From: an uncultured Reyranella sp.
GTDB lineage: Bacteria; Pseudomonadota; Alphaproteobacteria; Reyranellales; Reyranellaceae
Direction of reading: 5' to 3'
DNA length: 64,000 nucleotides
Assembly: GCF_945957355.1 (NCBI RefSeq)
Contig: NZ_CAMFKM010000011.1
Location: forward strand, 62,001-126,000
In this document: one piece after another, positions 26,296 through 34,851 of the stretch
How positions within the stretch are numbered: the first letter of the stretch is position 1
Layout of the letters: every line of letters begins with the position of its first letter
Made by a program: the position numbers and the translations under genes
Notes under the pieces: generated by a model
What the model was told of the DNA's origin: nothing
What the model saw: only the letters and a program-made list of their open reading frames with translations
Database searches by the model: none

Positions 26296-27315
26296 ATGGC
26301 AACGCTCTCCGTGACCAATCCGACCCTGGCCGACTGGTCCAAGGTCATCGATCCCGACGGCAGCATCGCGCAGGTCATCCAGCTCCTGTCGCAGATGAAC
26401 GAGATCACCGACGACATGGTGTGGAACGAAGGCAACCTGCCCACCGGCCATCGCACCAGCGTGCAGACCTCGCTGCCGAGCGGCACCTGGCGCCGTTTCA
26501 ACGAGGGCATCGTGCCAACCAAGAGTACGAGCACGCAGATAACCGACTCCTGCGGCATGCTCGAGACCTATTCGGAGATCGACAAGGCGCTGGCCGACCT
26601 CAACGGCAACACGGCGGCCTATCGGCTGAGCGAGGATCGCGCTTTCCTCGAGGGCCTGACGCAGCAGCTCGCCGGCGTGCTGTTCTACGGCAACACGGCG
26701 ACCAATCCCGAGCGCTTCATGGGGCTCGCGCCGCGCTACAACACGACCTCTACCTCGACGTCGCAGACGGCCAATAACTTCATTTCCGGCGGCGGCTCGG
26801 GCTCCGACAACACGTCGATCTGGCTGGTCGGCTGGGGCGACCTCACGGTGCACGGCATCTTCCCCAAGGGCAGCAAGGCCGGCCTGTCGATGAAGGATCT
26901 GGGCGAGCAGACGCTGCTCGATGCCGCCGGCAATCGCTACCAGGGCTATCGCACGCACTACAAGTGGGATGCAGGCCTGACCGTGCGCGATTGGCGCTAC
27001 GTCGTGCGCATCGGCAACATCGACGTGTCGGACCTTGCGGGCTCGACCCCGGCTGACCTGGTCAAGCTGATGATGCGGGCGATGAACAAGATCCCCAACA
27101 TCAAGATGTGCCGGCCGGCCTGGTACATGAACCGCACCACGAAGCAGTGGCTGGACATCCAGCGCAACCTCGGCGCCTCGGTCGCGGCCACCACCAACAA
27201 CACTAATATCCGCCGCACGCTCGACGAGAGCGACGGCCGAATCTTCGACAGCTTCGGCGGCATCCCGATCCGCAAGTGCGATCAGATCACGCTGGCCGAA
27301 GCGACCGTGTCGTAA
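26296..27315 (+). CDS. Major capsid protein (BPP-1/Bbp17-like)
   Basis: 339 aa, similar in length to T7 gp10A (345). MATLSVTNPTLADWSKVIDPDGS, EITDDMVWNEGNLPTGHRTSVQT and the C-terminal GRIFDSFGGIPIRKCDQI are features of the HK97-fold capsid group of this phage lineage. It forms the icosahedral shell. It is not followed by a protease gene and no N-terminal prohead segment is evident. Confidence 0.88.
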   Translation: MATLSVTNPTLADWSKVIDPDGSIAQVIQLLSQMNEITDDMVWNEGNLPTGHRTSVQTSLPSGTWRRFNEGIVPTKSTSTQITDSCGMLETYSEIDKALADLNGNTAAYRLSEDRAFLEGLTQQLAGVLFYGNTATNPERFMGLAPRYNTTSTSTSQTANNFISGGGSGSDNTSIWLVGWGDLTVHGIFPKGSKAGLSMKDLGEQTLLDAAGNRYQGYRTHYKWDAGLTVRDWRYVVRIGNIDVSDLAGSTPADLVKLMMRAMNKIPNIKMCRPAWYMNRTTKQWLDIQRNLGASVAATTNNTNIRRTLDESDGRIFDSFGGIPIRKCDQITLAEATVS

Positions 27316-27344
27316 GCGGCGCTCAAGAAAAGGAACCCGTCATC

Positions 27345-27773
27345 ATGATGTACGACAAGCTCAATACCTTCGGGACCGATCAGGCGGTCACTACAACGGC
27401 CGCCTCGACCGACATCATCGATCTCGGCGCGGCACGCGACATGGGCAACGGCGAGCCGCTCGAGTTGGTGGTCCTGGTCACGCAGAGCGTGACGGCAGCC
27501 GGCGCTGCGACGGTCACGTTCACGCTGGAGACCGACGACAATGCGGGCTTCTCCTCGCCTGTCGTGCTCGCGAGTTCAGGCACGATCGGCAAGGCCGCGC
27601 TCGCGGCCGGCACCGAGGTGCTGCGCGTGAAGCTGCCGCTCGATGCCGAACGCTACCTGCGCATCAACTACACGGTGGCGACCGGTCCGCTGACCGCGGG
27701 CACGTTCACCGCCTTCCTCGCCCACGACCGTCAGGCCAGCAGGGCCTACGCGTCGGGCTTCACCGTGAGCTGA
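27345..27773 (+). CDS. Bbp16-like capsid cement/decoration protein
   Basis: 142 aa from the first of two adjacent ATGs (AAAGGA upstream). MMYDKLNTFGTDQAVTTTAASTDIIDLG and the beta-rich centre (ATVTFTLETDDNAGFSSPVVL) with a final LAHDRQASRAY resemble the capsid-cement proteins of this phage group, which stabilise the shell after expansion. Its place immediately after the capsid gene supports this. Start choice between the adjacent ATGs does not matter. Confidence 0.75.
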   Translation: MMYDKLNTFGTDQAVTTTAASTDIIDLGAARDMGNGEPLELVVLVTQSVTAAGAATVTFTLETDDNAGFSSPVVLASSGTIGKAALAAGTEVLRVKLPLDAERYLRINYTVATGPLTAGTFTAFLAHDRQASRAYASGFTVS

Positions 27774-27787
27774 ACGGAGGCATCGTC

Positions 27788-28048
27788 ATGGCCAAGAGTG
27801 AAAAGAGCGACAAGTCCGCCGAGTACGTCGTCGTCGACAATCCCTTCTACGACGGCGTCCAGCTCCATCCGATCGGCGCGCGCATCCTGTGGTCCGGCGC
27901 GCCGGGCCTCTCGCTGGTGCCGGTCGACGCCCCGCGCCGGCGCAGCGCGGGCGAGGCGCCGATCTTCGGCGATCCGCTGGCCGGTCGTGGCGACGGCACG
28001 CCGGTCAAAGCCGCCAAGCCGGGCGACCAGGTCGTCCTCGTCCAATGA
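27788..28048 (+). CDS. Small phage protein of unknown function
   Basis: 86 aa beginning MAKSEKSDKSAEYVVVDNPFYDG, beta-rich with VQLHPIGARILWSGAPGLSLVPV. It is compact and lacks cysteines and signal peptides. Position after the cement gene suggests a head or decoration component, but nothing in the sequence names it. A GC-rich hairpin with no T-run follows at 28084-28108. Confidence 0.6.
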   Translation: MAKSEKSDKSAEYVVVDNPFYDGVQLHPIGARILWSGAPGLSLVPVDAPRRRSAGEAPIFGDPLAGRGDGTPVKAAKPGDQVVLVQ

Positions 28049-28083
28049 TCGTCGAGCGGTGATCGACGGGCAGTAAGCACGAA

Positions 28084-28108
28084 GGGGCCGGTCTCCCGGG
28101 CCGGCCCC
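28084..28108. terminator. GC-rich hairpin inside the phage cassette
   Basis: Perfect arms GGGGCCGG (28084-28091) and CCGGCCCC (28101-28108) with a 9-nt loop in the 81-bp gap between two phage genes. No T-run follows, so it may weaken transcription, stabilise mRNA ends, or do nothing. Confidence 0.35.
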
Positions 28109-28129
28109 GGCACCGCGAGGAGAAGTGTC

Positions 28130-28495
28130 ATGGCACAAGATATCGCCTATCAGTCCGCCGCCCAGCGCGGCGCCGTCCCGGTCTCGGAGGCACGACCGCT
28201 CCCTGTCGTGCTGACCACCCTCACGGGGGCGGCACTCACCAGGTCGAGCGTCACAATGACCGGTGCCTCGGCGGAGCTGGTGCCGGCCGACGCCGCACGG
28301 CGCGTCGTCATCGTGAGTAGCGCGAAGGCCAACGGGGATGCCGCGTTCGATCCGACCGGCGGCACCTGCGCGCTCGACGCCGGCATTCCTCTTTCAGGCG
28401 GCGACACAGTGCAGATCACGGGCAAGGAGGCGCAAAGCGCCATGACCCAGATCGGCACCAACGGCCAGAAGCTCACCGTCTACGTCGGGACCTGA
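28130..28495 (+). CDS. Small beta-rich phage protein
   Basis: 121 aa. MAQDIAYQSAAQRGAVPVSEARPLPVVLT, then beta-rich GASAELVPADAARRVVIVSSAKANGDAAFDPTGG and GTNGQKLTVYVGT. The pattern (small beta barrel with a hydrophobic repeat) would fit a capsid decoration or stopper protein, but I recognise no family. It is followed 2 bp later by the next gene. Confidence 0.6.
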   Translation: MAQDIAYQSAAQRGAVPVSEARPLPVVLTTLTGAALTRSSVTMTGASAELVPADAARRVVIVSSAKANGDAAFDPTGGTCALDAGIPLSGGDTVQITGKEAQSAMTQIGTNGQKLTVYVGT

Positions 28496-28497
28496 AC

Positions 28498-29319
28498 ATG
28501 ACCATCGCCTTTCTCAACAGGGCGCGCGGCGGCAGCGCGAGAGCCTTCGATGCCGACGTGCTGGCGTGGCGCGACAAGGTCGTGACGAACGGTGGCTCCG
28601 TCTCCCTCGCGCGCCTGATCGTCGTCGACCAGTTCGTCTTCAGCGAGAAGACCGCGGGCCTCTGGGGGCTGACCGACGATTACCTGGGCTTCTGGGCGGA
28701 GAACGCGCTTCAGGCGCTAACGAGCCTGAAACAGCGTCGGCTGGCGACGGCGGTGAACTCCCCGTCCTTCACCGTGGACCGCGATTATACCTTCAACGGA
28801 TCGACCAGCTATGCTGACACGGGCTTCGTGCCGGGCACCCATGCGCTGGCCATGAATACCAGCTCCGTGCATGCCGAGGTCTACGAACGCACGAACGTCA
28901 GTTCCGTGGCGTCCTCCCTTGGCGTCAACTCGGGATCCAACCAGGCGATCAGCGTCTTCCCGAGGAATGCCAGCTCCGTCCAGGTGGCGGCCAACGGCGT
29001 TGGCGCGATTTACACACTGAGCCCCCTGACGAGTGCGGGACTGACCCAGTTCGGCCGCAACGGCGGAACGGTGAACGACGTGTATGGCGCCAAGAACGGT
29101 GTCGACCTCGTGCAGACGTCTCCGCATACGGCGCTCGGTGCGTCCCTCCCGTCGCACAGTTTCTTCGTGGGTGGCGCCAACGCTTCCGGCGTCCTGTCGC
29201 AGCCCCGCGCTGCCTCTGTCGGATACGTCGCCTGGGGCGCGGCGCTCACCAGCGGCCAGCGACTCGTGCGCTACAACAACGTCCTGGCCTGGGCCACTTC
29301 CATAGGAGCGCAGGTCTGA
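28498..29319 (+). CDS. Phage structural protein with lectin/LamG-like features
   Basis: 273 aa. A centre like YTFNGSTSYADTGFVPGTHALAM and SVHAEVYERTNVSSVASSLGVNSGS followed by PHTALGASLPSHSFFVGGANASG suggests the beta-sandwich fold used by phage surface proteins to bind carbohydrate. I infer a head-decoration or receptor-binding role. No reverse transcriptase or template repeat is nearby, so no diversity-generating element was seen. The next gene overlaps by one base (TGATG). Confidence 0.5.
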   Translation: MTIAFLNRARGGSARAFDADVLAWRDKVVTNGGSVSLARLIVVDQFVFSEKTAGLWGLTDDYLGFWAENALQALTSLKQRRLATAVNSPSFTVDRDYTFNGSTSYADTGFVPGTHALAMNTSSVHAEVYERTNVSSVASSLGVNSGSNQAISVFPRNASSVQVAANGVGAIYTLSPLTSAGLTQFGRNGGTVNDVYGAKNGVDLVQTSPHTALGASLPSHSFFVGGANASGVLSQPRAASVGYVAWGAALTSGQRLVRYNNVLAWATSIGAQV

Positions 29320-29555
29320 TGCCCATGTTCATTCTGCTCGGGCAGGAGGATCGCGACGCCGTCGCCGGTCCTTCCAGCCTCACGCCAGGCAGGGCCCTCG
29401 TGCCGGTCGAGCGCATGGCGGGCGTGTTCATCCTCGGCGCCGAGGTGTTAGACGATCCGGCGCACGCGCCGCATCGGACGTACCTCTCCATTTTGCCGCA
29501 GGTCGATGGCGAGGATCCGTCGTTTCCCGCGGCGATACCGCCGGTCGACGCATGA
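29319..29555 (+). CDS. Small phage protein of unknown function
   Basis: 78 aa, MPMFILLGQEDRDAVAGPSSLTPG, overlapping the previous stop by one base and the next start as ATGA. It contains RALVPVERMAGVFILGAEVLDDP. I do not recognise it. The tight coupling shows it is part of the cassette. Confidence 0.55.
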   Translation: MPMFILLGQEDRDAVAGPSSLTPGRALVPVERMAGVFILGAEVLDDPAHAPHRTYLSILPQVDGEDPSFPAAIPPVDA

Positions 29556-29878
29556 GCGGTACCGAGCACCCGAATGGCAATGATGCCAACGGCAAGAGCG
29601 GCCTTGGCGTCCAGGCCTATCGCTGGATCGTGGCGGGCGGTATGGCGCTGCTCGTCCTGCTCTCGCAGCGCACGCTTGCCACGCTCGACGACACGACCGC
29701 TGCCGTTCGCAGCCTGCAGGCCCAGGTCGCCGCCATGCAGGGCGCGACCGAGAGCCGGCTCAACGCCCATAGCCAGCGGCTCGACACGGCGGACCGTCGC
29801 AACGACGCGCAGGACGTGAAGATCGACGGCCTGTGGCAGCGGCTGTGGTCGCCCATTCCCACGACGAGGACGCCATGA
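29552..29878 (+). CDS. Phage membrane-anchored coiled-coil protein
   Basis: 108 aa with one transmembrane segment (YRWIVAGGMALLVLLS) after a polar N-terminus, then a coiled coil (TAAVRSLQAQVAAMQGATESRLNAH). It overlaps both neighbours by ATGA and immediately precedes the endolysin, so it could be a spanin-like or holin-associated lysis protein. No family can be named. Confidence 0.55.
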   Translation: MSGTEHPNGNDANGKSGLGVQAYRWIVAGGMALLVLLSQRTLATLDDTTAAVRSLQAQVAAMQGATESRLNAHSQRLDTADRRNDAQDVKIDGLWQRLWSPIPTTRTP

Positions 29879-30348
29879 GCCACGCTGCCAATTCCCTGCT
29901 GGTCACCTCGGAAAAGGGCCTCGACCTGATCAAGGTCTCGGAAGGGCTCGAAGCCGAGGCCTATCCCGACCCGGGCAACCGCGTGACCGGCGAGCCCTGG
30001 ACGATCGGCTACGGCCACACGCGCGACGTCCGCCGCGGCGACACCTGCACCGAAGCGCAGGCCACCGACTGGCTGCGCGAGGATCTGCGGGCGGCCGAGC
30101 GCGCGGTGCGCCATCTTGTCGATGTTCCGCTGACGCAGATGCAGTTCGATGCGCTGGCGAGCTTCGTCTTCAACGTCGGGCCGGCGGCATTCGGCAACTC
30201 GACCTTGCTTCGGCTCATCAACGCCGGTGACGCGGCCGGCGCGGCCGGGCAGTTCAAGCGCTGGAACCGCGGCGCCGACGGCGTCCTGCCGGGCCTCGTC
30301 ACCCGCCGCGCGGCCGAGCGAGATCTGTTCCTTTCACAGGAGGCCTAG
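29875..30348 (+). CDS. Phage endolysin (T4-type lysozyme, GH24)
   Basis: 157 aa from ATG 29875 (ATGA overlap). It hydrolyses peptidoglycan glycosidic bonds. The catalytic glutamate is E23 (KVSEGLEAEAYPD), and WTIGYGHT (42-49) contains the active-site threonine T49. The later FVFNVGPAAFGNSTLLRLIN and WNRGADGVLPGLVTRRAAE segments are diagnostic of the family. No signal-anchor is visible, so it depends on the adjacent holin for access to the wall. Confidence 0.93.
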   Translation: MSHAANSLLVTSEKGLDLIKVSEGLEAEAYPDPGNRVTGEPWTIGYGHTRDVRRGDTCTEAQATDWLREDLRAAERAVRHLVDVPLTQMQFDALASFVFNVGPAAFGNSTLLRLINAGDAAGAAGQFKRWNRGADGVLPGLVTRRAAERDLFLSQEA

Positions 30349-30891
30349 ATGCCCTTTCTTCCTCTGCTGCTCGGTCTGGCGCCGACCGTCGCCTCGTGGA
30401 TCATGGGGGACAAGACCGGCGCCGCCGTCTCGAAGGTGACAGGCATCGCGCAGGAGATCCTGGGGACGTCCGACGCCGGCAGCATCGAGCGCGCGATTGC
30501 CGCCGATCCCAATCTGGCGCTGCAGTTCAGGATGGCGGTGATCCAGGCCGAGGCGGATGCCCGCCGGCAGGCGTTCGACACGCTGCAGGCCGAGCTTGCC
30601 GATGTGGCGAGCGCGCGCAGCCAGACGGTCGAACTCGCGAAGGCGGGCTCCGCCATCGCCTGGGGCGCCGTCGCCGTCAGCATGCTGGTGACCGCGGCGT
30701 TCATGGCCGCGCTGTGGTTCGTCGTCCGCCAGGAGATTCCGGCCGCCTCGCGCGAAATCGCCTACATCCTGCTGGGTACCCTGGGCGCCAAGTTCGGTGA
30801 CATCGTCGCCTACTGGGTCGGCTCGAGCTCGGGCTCGGCGCAGAAGTCCGCGGCGCTCGAAAAAGCCGTCGTAGCGGGGGGAGGGCGCTAG
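30349..30891 (+). CDS. 3TM holin, GTA-type
   Basis: 180 aa. Hydrophobic N-terminus (FLPLLLGLAPTVASWIMG), a central charged helix, then two membrane segments (AIAWGAVAVSMLVTAAFMAALWFV and EIAYILLGTLGAKFGDIVAYWVG split) ending VGSSSGSAQKSAALEK. This tail and length match the three-TM holin family named from gene-transfer-agent release. It lies directly between endolysin and tail tubular A, and forms the lysis pair with the endolysin. Confidence 0.85.
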   Translation: MPFLPLLLGLAPTVASWIMGDKTGAAVSKVTGIAQEILGTSDAGSIERAIAADPNLALQFRMAVIQAEADARRQAFDTLQAELADVASARSQTVELAKAGSAIAWGAVAVSMLVTAAFMAALWFVVRQEIPAASREIAYILLGTLGAKFGDIVAYWVGSSSGSAQKSAALEKAVVAGGGR

Positions 30892-31512
30892 ATGCCGGGC
30901 GACACCGATATCGCCAACATGGCGCTGAGCCGGCTCGGCACGCGTGCCACCATCGCCGACCTTGCCGAGAGCAGCACCGAGGCCCGGCAAATCAATCTGT
31001 GGTACGCGACCGTGCGCGACGAGCTCCAGTCGCTGGTCGACTGGAATTTCAACCGTGTCTCGCAGGCGCTTGCCGCCTCGGGTACGCCGCCGGCGCGCTG
31101 GACGTCGAGCTACGCCTATCCGTCCGACTGCCTCAGGATGCGGCGGCTCGATTTCGGCGGTGCGAGCTGGGTCGCCGGCACGCCGGCGGCCGGCTTCGAG
31201 ATCGCCTCCAGCGGCAGCGGGACCTTCCTCTACTGCAATGAGGACCAGGTATCGGCGGTCTATGCCCAGAGGGTGACCGACCCGGCGCGCTTCACGCCGG
31301 GCTTCATCCTGGCCTTCGTCGACTGCCTCGCGGCGTCGGTTGCGCACGCCATCACGCAGAAGGCGGATCTCGCCGAGCGACTCGCGCGCCGGGCGCAGGA
31401 ACGCATCGAGCGTGCCATGGCCGACAGCGCCAACGAAGGCCTGGCGCCGGACGAGTTGGGGGCGTTGCCGCAAAGCCTCGTGGTACGCGGACTCGACGGG
31501 AACACGCCATGA
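30892..31512 (+). CDS. Tail tubular protein A-like adaptor (T7 gp11-like)
   Basis: 206 aa (T7 gp11 is 196). MPGDTDIANMALSRLGTRATIADL, EARQINLWYATVRDELQSLVDWNFNRVS and the C-terminal region FVDCLAASVAHAITQKADLAERL match this adaptor family that attaches the tail to the portal. It starts right after the holin stop and overlaps the next gene by ATGA. Confidence 0.85.
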   Translation: MPGDTDIANMALSRLGTRATIADLAESSTEARQINLWYATVRDELQSLVDWNFNRVSQALAASGTPPARWTSSYAYPSDCLRMRRLDFGGASWVAGTPAAGFEIASSGSGTFLYCNEDQVSAVYAQRVTDPARFTPGFILAFVDCLAASVAHAITQKADLAERLARRAQERIERAMADSANEGLAPDELGALPQSLVVRGLDGNTP

Positions 31513-33812
31513 CCGCGCCGCTCGTCCTTCCGAGCTTCGCCGCCGGAGAGCTTTCGCCGGCGCTGCACGGTCGCGTCGATCTGGCGAAATACCAGGTCGG
31601 CCTCGCGACGTGCCTCAACTGGGCCATCCACCCGTTCGGCGGGGCCAGCACGCGGGCGGGCACGGCCTTCGTCGGGGCCGTCGTGGACGCGGCCAGCCGG
31701 TCGCGGCTCATCCCCTTCGCCTTCAACACCGAACAGACCTACGTGCTGGAGTTCGGCGACCAAAAGATGAGGGTCGTCAAGGAGGGTGGCTACGTCCTGG
31801 AAGGGGCGGTGATGATCACCGGCATCAGCCTGGCCAATCCGGGCGTCGTCACGACCTCCGGCGCGCATGGATACTCGACCGGCGACCGGGTGTTCCTCGA
31901 CGGCATCGCCGGCAGGACGGCGCTCAACCGCCGCACCGTGACCGTGACCGCGATCGGCGCCAGTACCTTCTCGATCGGGATCGACACGTCGGGCTACGGC
32001 GCCTGGACCTCGGGAGGGACTGCGGCGCGGCTCTACACGCTGGCCACGCCCTATGCGACGGCAGACCTGCCGCAGCTGAAGTTTGTGCAGAGCGCCGACA
32101 CGATGACGCTCACGCATCCGTCCCACGCCCCACGCAACCTGACCCGCACCGGCCATGCGGCGTGGTCGCTGACGACGATCACCTATGCGCCGACCCAGCA
32201 GCCGCCGACGGCGCTGGCCTCCACCTCGGCCGGGGCGGGCTTCGATTATGTCGTGACGGCGGTGTCGGAGGAGACCGGCGAGGAGAGTGTGGCGTCGGCC
32301 TCGGTGAGCGCCACGACGCAGACCTCGAAGATCACCTGGACCGATGCCGCCGGCGCCAACTCCTACAACGTCTACAAGGGCAAGAACGGCGTCTATGGCT
32401 TCATCGGCCGCTCGGGCGACGGTACGACGGGTTTCACCGACACGACGGTGGCGCCCGATACATCCGACACGCCGCCCGAGGACAAGAACCCGTTCGACGC
32501 GACGGACAAGTATCCCGGCTGCTCGACCTATCACGAGGGGCGGCAATGGTACGCCCGCACCAACCAGAAGCCGCAGACCCTGTGGTCGTCGGCCTCGGCT
32601 GCCTTCAACAACATGAACACCAGCTCGCCGTCCAAGGACAGCGACGCCATCACCCGTACCATCGCCAGCCGCGAGGTGAACGAGATCCGGCATCTGCTCA
32701 GCCTCAACGTGCTGCTGGTCTGGACCTCGGGCGCGGTGTGGAAGGCCTGGGCCGGCGCGCAGGCCGATGTGATGACGCCGGCCAATTGCGCGGTGAAGCC
32801 GCAGAGCTATGAGGGCGTGTCCGACGTGCCGCCGATCGGCACCGAGAGCAGCGCACTCTATGTGACGGCCTCGGGCAAGAAGGTGCGGGACGTGGCCTAT
32901 GAGTTCACGTCCGACAGCTTCCAGGGGCGCAACCTCTCGATCCTGGCCGGGCACCTGTTCGAGGGGCTGACGATCGAGGAATGGGCCTATGCGCGCGATC
33001 CCGACGGCATCGTGTGGTGCGTCCGCTCCGACGGCGTCCTGCTGGGCTTCACCTACCTGAAGGAGCATGACGTCTACGCATGGTCCCGCCACGTGACCGA
33101 TGGCTTCGTCGAGAGCGTTGCCACCGTGCAGGAGGGCAATGAGAGCATCCTGTACCTGTCGGTGCGGCGGACGGTGGGCGGGCAGACGGTGCGCTATGTC
33201 GAGCGCATGGCCAGCCGGGCCGCGGCGACGCCGAACTTCCTCTACGTCACGATCGCCAATGGCCTCATGACGACCGGCAGCACGCTCCTTGCGCCGGTCT
33301 ACCAATGGGGCGGCACGCCCGGCGTCACCGCCGGCCAGTTTACCTTCAACATCGGCGAGATGCGTGGCTACCTCGGCAACGGCACGACCGCGCCGCAGAT
33401 CAACCTGGTGATGGTGGGCGAGGCCGCAACCGACGGGACGGGCGTCATCAGCACGGTCGCGTATGCCTACAACGGCAAGTTTGCATCGGCCTTCACGGCG
33501 ACGCTCCCTTCGACCGCAACATTCACCTCTGCCAGCCACAACATCGGGGTGAAGCCGAGGGTGGCGAAGTTCGTCATCGAGAACACGACAGCGCAGTATG
33601 GTTACGCGGTCGGCGATCAGATCACGGAAGGACATGTGTCGGTCTATTCGACGTCCTACGTGCCAGTGCCTGTTACCGCGACCACCAAGACGATTGGCAT
33701 TCAGACCGGCGTCACCGCCGCATTCGCTATCATCGAGAGGACGAGTGGCAATATGCAGACGCTGACGAATTCCAGTTGGAAGTCCGCCTTCATCGCGGAG
33801 CGCGGCTGGTGA
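31509..33812 (+). CDS. Tail tubular protein B-like nozzle (T7 gp12-like)
   Basis: 767 aa (T7 gp12 is 794). The N-terminus LPSFAAGELSPALHGRVDLAKYQVGLATCLNW is the signature opening of the podoviral tail nozzle family. A central fibronectin-like stretch (VVTAVSEETGEESVASASVS) and PFDATDKYPGCSTYHEGRQWYART with SREVNEIRHLLSL are further family marks. It forms the tip of the short tail. The following gene overlaps its stop (GTGA). Confidence 0.85.
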   Translation: MTAPLVLPSFAAGELSPALHGRVDLAKYQVGLATCLNWAIHPFGGASTRAGTAFVGAVVDAASRSRLIPFAFNTEQTYVLEFGDQKMRVVKEGGYVLEGAVMITGISLANPGVVTTSGAHGYSTGDRVFLDGIAGRTALNRRTVTVTAIGASTFSIGIDTSGYGAWTSGGTAARLYTLATPYATADLPQLKFVQSADTMTLTHPSHAPRNLTRTGHAAWSLTTITYAPTQQPPTALASTSAGAGFDYVVTAVSEETGEESVASASVSATTQTSKITWTDAAGANSYNVYKGKNGVYGFIGRSGDGTTGFTDTTVAPDTSDTPPEDKNPFDATDKYPGCSTYHEGRQWYARTNQKPQTLWSSASAAFNNMNTSSPSKDSDAITRTIASREVNEIRHLLSLNVLLVWTSGAVWKAWAGAQADVMTPANCAVKPQSYEGVSDVPPIGTESSALYVTASGKKVRDVAYEFTSDSFQGRNLSILAGHLFEGLTIEEWAYARDPDGIVWCVRSDGVLLGFTYLKEHDVYAWSRHVTDGFVESVATVQEGNESILYLSVRRTVGGQTVRYVERMASRAAATPNFLYVTIANGLMTTGSTLLAPVYQWGGTPGVTAGQFTFNIGEMRGYLGNGTTAPQINLVMVGEAATDGTGVISTVAYAYNGKFASAFTATLPSTATFTSASHNIGVKPRVAKFVIENTTAQYGYAVGDQITEGHVSVYSTSYVPVPVTATTKTIGIQTGVTAAFAIIERTSGNMQTLTNSSWKSAFIAERGW

Positions 33813-34258
33813 TTGCCATGGTTGCCGCCACAGAGGTCGATGCGCGCGAGTTGGCGCCCTTGTTGCGAGAGGAGGACCGGCTGGAGGTGCTGGCCCTCGG
33901 GCTCGATCCGTTCCAAGGTCTGCTTCAGAGTCTTGCCGGCGCGCGGGAGGCCTGGACCTATCGTGCTGACGGGCAATTGGTCTGTATGGCCGGAATTTCG
34001 CCCCGTAGCCTGATTGGCCGGGCCGGCGTGCCTTGGCTGCTGGGTTCCGAGCTCGTGGTCCGGCATCGTCGGTTTTTCATGGTCGAGACACGCCGGGTGG
34101 TCGCCCATTGGCTGACTCAGTTCGACTCCCTGACCAACATCGTGGATGCCCGTTACGAGGCGGCAGTCCGCTGGCTCGGATGGCTTGGCTTCGAGGTCGG
34201 TGAGCCGTTCCCGCTGGCCAATGGCACGTTCCGTATCGTTCACAAGGAGGCAGCATGA
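33809..34258 (+). CDS. gp13-like phage protein
   Basis: 149 aa from GTG 33809 overlapping the previous stop (GGAG eight bases upstream); ATG 33818 is a possible alternative. EVDARELAPLLREEDRLEVLALGLDP, then MAGISPRSLIGRAGVPWLLGSE and VVAHWLTQFDSLTNIVDARYE, resemble the T7 gp13 family of internal-virion-related proteins (138 aa in T7). Its ORF end overlaps the next gene by ATGA. Confidence 0.75.
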   Translation: MIAMVAATEVDARELAPLLREEDRLEVLALGLDPFQGLLQSLAGAREAWTYRADGQLVCMAGISPRSLIGRAGVPWLLGSELVVRHRRFFMVETRRVVAHWLTQFDSLTNIVDARYEAAVRWLGWLGFEVGEPFPLANGTFRIVHKEAA

Positions 34259-34851
34259 AAGGCTTCTATCACCGCAACAGCTTCGCGGCCCTGAAGGTTC
34301 CGCAGCCCGTATGGGGCCCCGCGGCACTCGCCCTAACCGCGCTCAGCACGATCATGGGGGTGGTCGGCCAAGTCGGACAGCAGAATGCGCAGGCGCAGGC
34401 CGCCAGCGTCAACGCCGCGCAGGCCCGCTATCAAGCGCAGGTCACTGCCCAGAACCAGGCGCTGATGGAGCGGCAGGCGGCTGATGCGATGCAGCGCGGG
34501 TGGATCGCGGAAGAGAACCGGCGACGCCTGACGACCCACCAGATCGGCCAGCAGCAGGCCGGGCTCGCGGCGCAAGGCACCGACCTCGCAGGTAGTCCGA
34601 CCGATATCCTGGGCGACACCGCCGCGGCCGGTGAGGTGGAGGCCCGGGCCGTGCGCTCGCAGGCGGAGCGGCAGGCCTACGAACATCAGATCGCCGGTGT
34701 TGGCTACGGCAATTCGGGTATCCTCTTAAGCAGCCGTGCGCTCAACTCAACGTACCAGCCAAACTATCTGGGCGCTGGCGCGTCTCTTCTGTCGGGCGCG
34801 TCGACCCTCGCCGAGAAGTGGCGGAACTTTCAGTTGAACAGCAGTCCGTAA
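34255..34851 (+). CDS. Internal virion protein, gp14-like
   Basis: 198 aa (T7 gp14 is 196). A hydrophobic N-terminal stretch (PAALALTALSTIMGVVGQVG) is followed by an Ala/Gln-rich helix (QQNAQAQAASVNAAQARYQAQ) as in gp14-type ejection proteins that extend the channel into the host envelope. SGILLSSRALNSTYQPN near the end matches the family. In T7 genes 15 and 16 would follow; here nothing phage-like is recognised downstream. Confidence 0.75.
   Translation: MKGFYHRNSFAALKVPQPVWGPAALALTALSTIMGVVGQVGQQNAQAQAASVNAAQARYQAQVTAQNQALMERQAADAMQRGWIAEENRRRLTTHQIGQQQAGLAAQGTDLAGSPTDILGDTAAAGEVEARAVRSQAERQAYEHQIAGVGYGNSGILLSSRALNSTYQPNYLGAGASLLSGASTLAEKWRNFQLNSSP

Noticed and set aside
28498..29319. Possible diversity-generating retroelement target
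   Set aside because: BPP-1-like phages can carry one, but no reverse transcriptase, template repeat or accessory gene was seen near this lectin-like protein.
31260..33635. 791-codon minus-strand open frame
   Set aside because: It lies antisense to the tail nozzle gene, whose plus-strand protein has clear family motifs; His/Arg-rich, no starts or domains.
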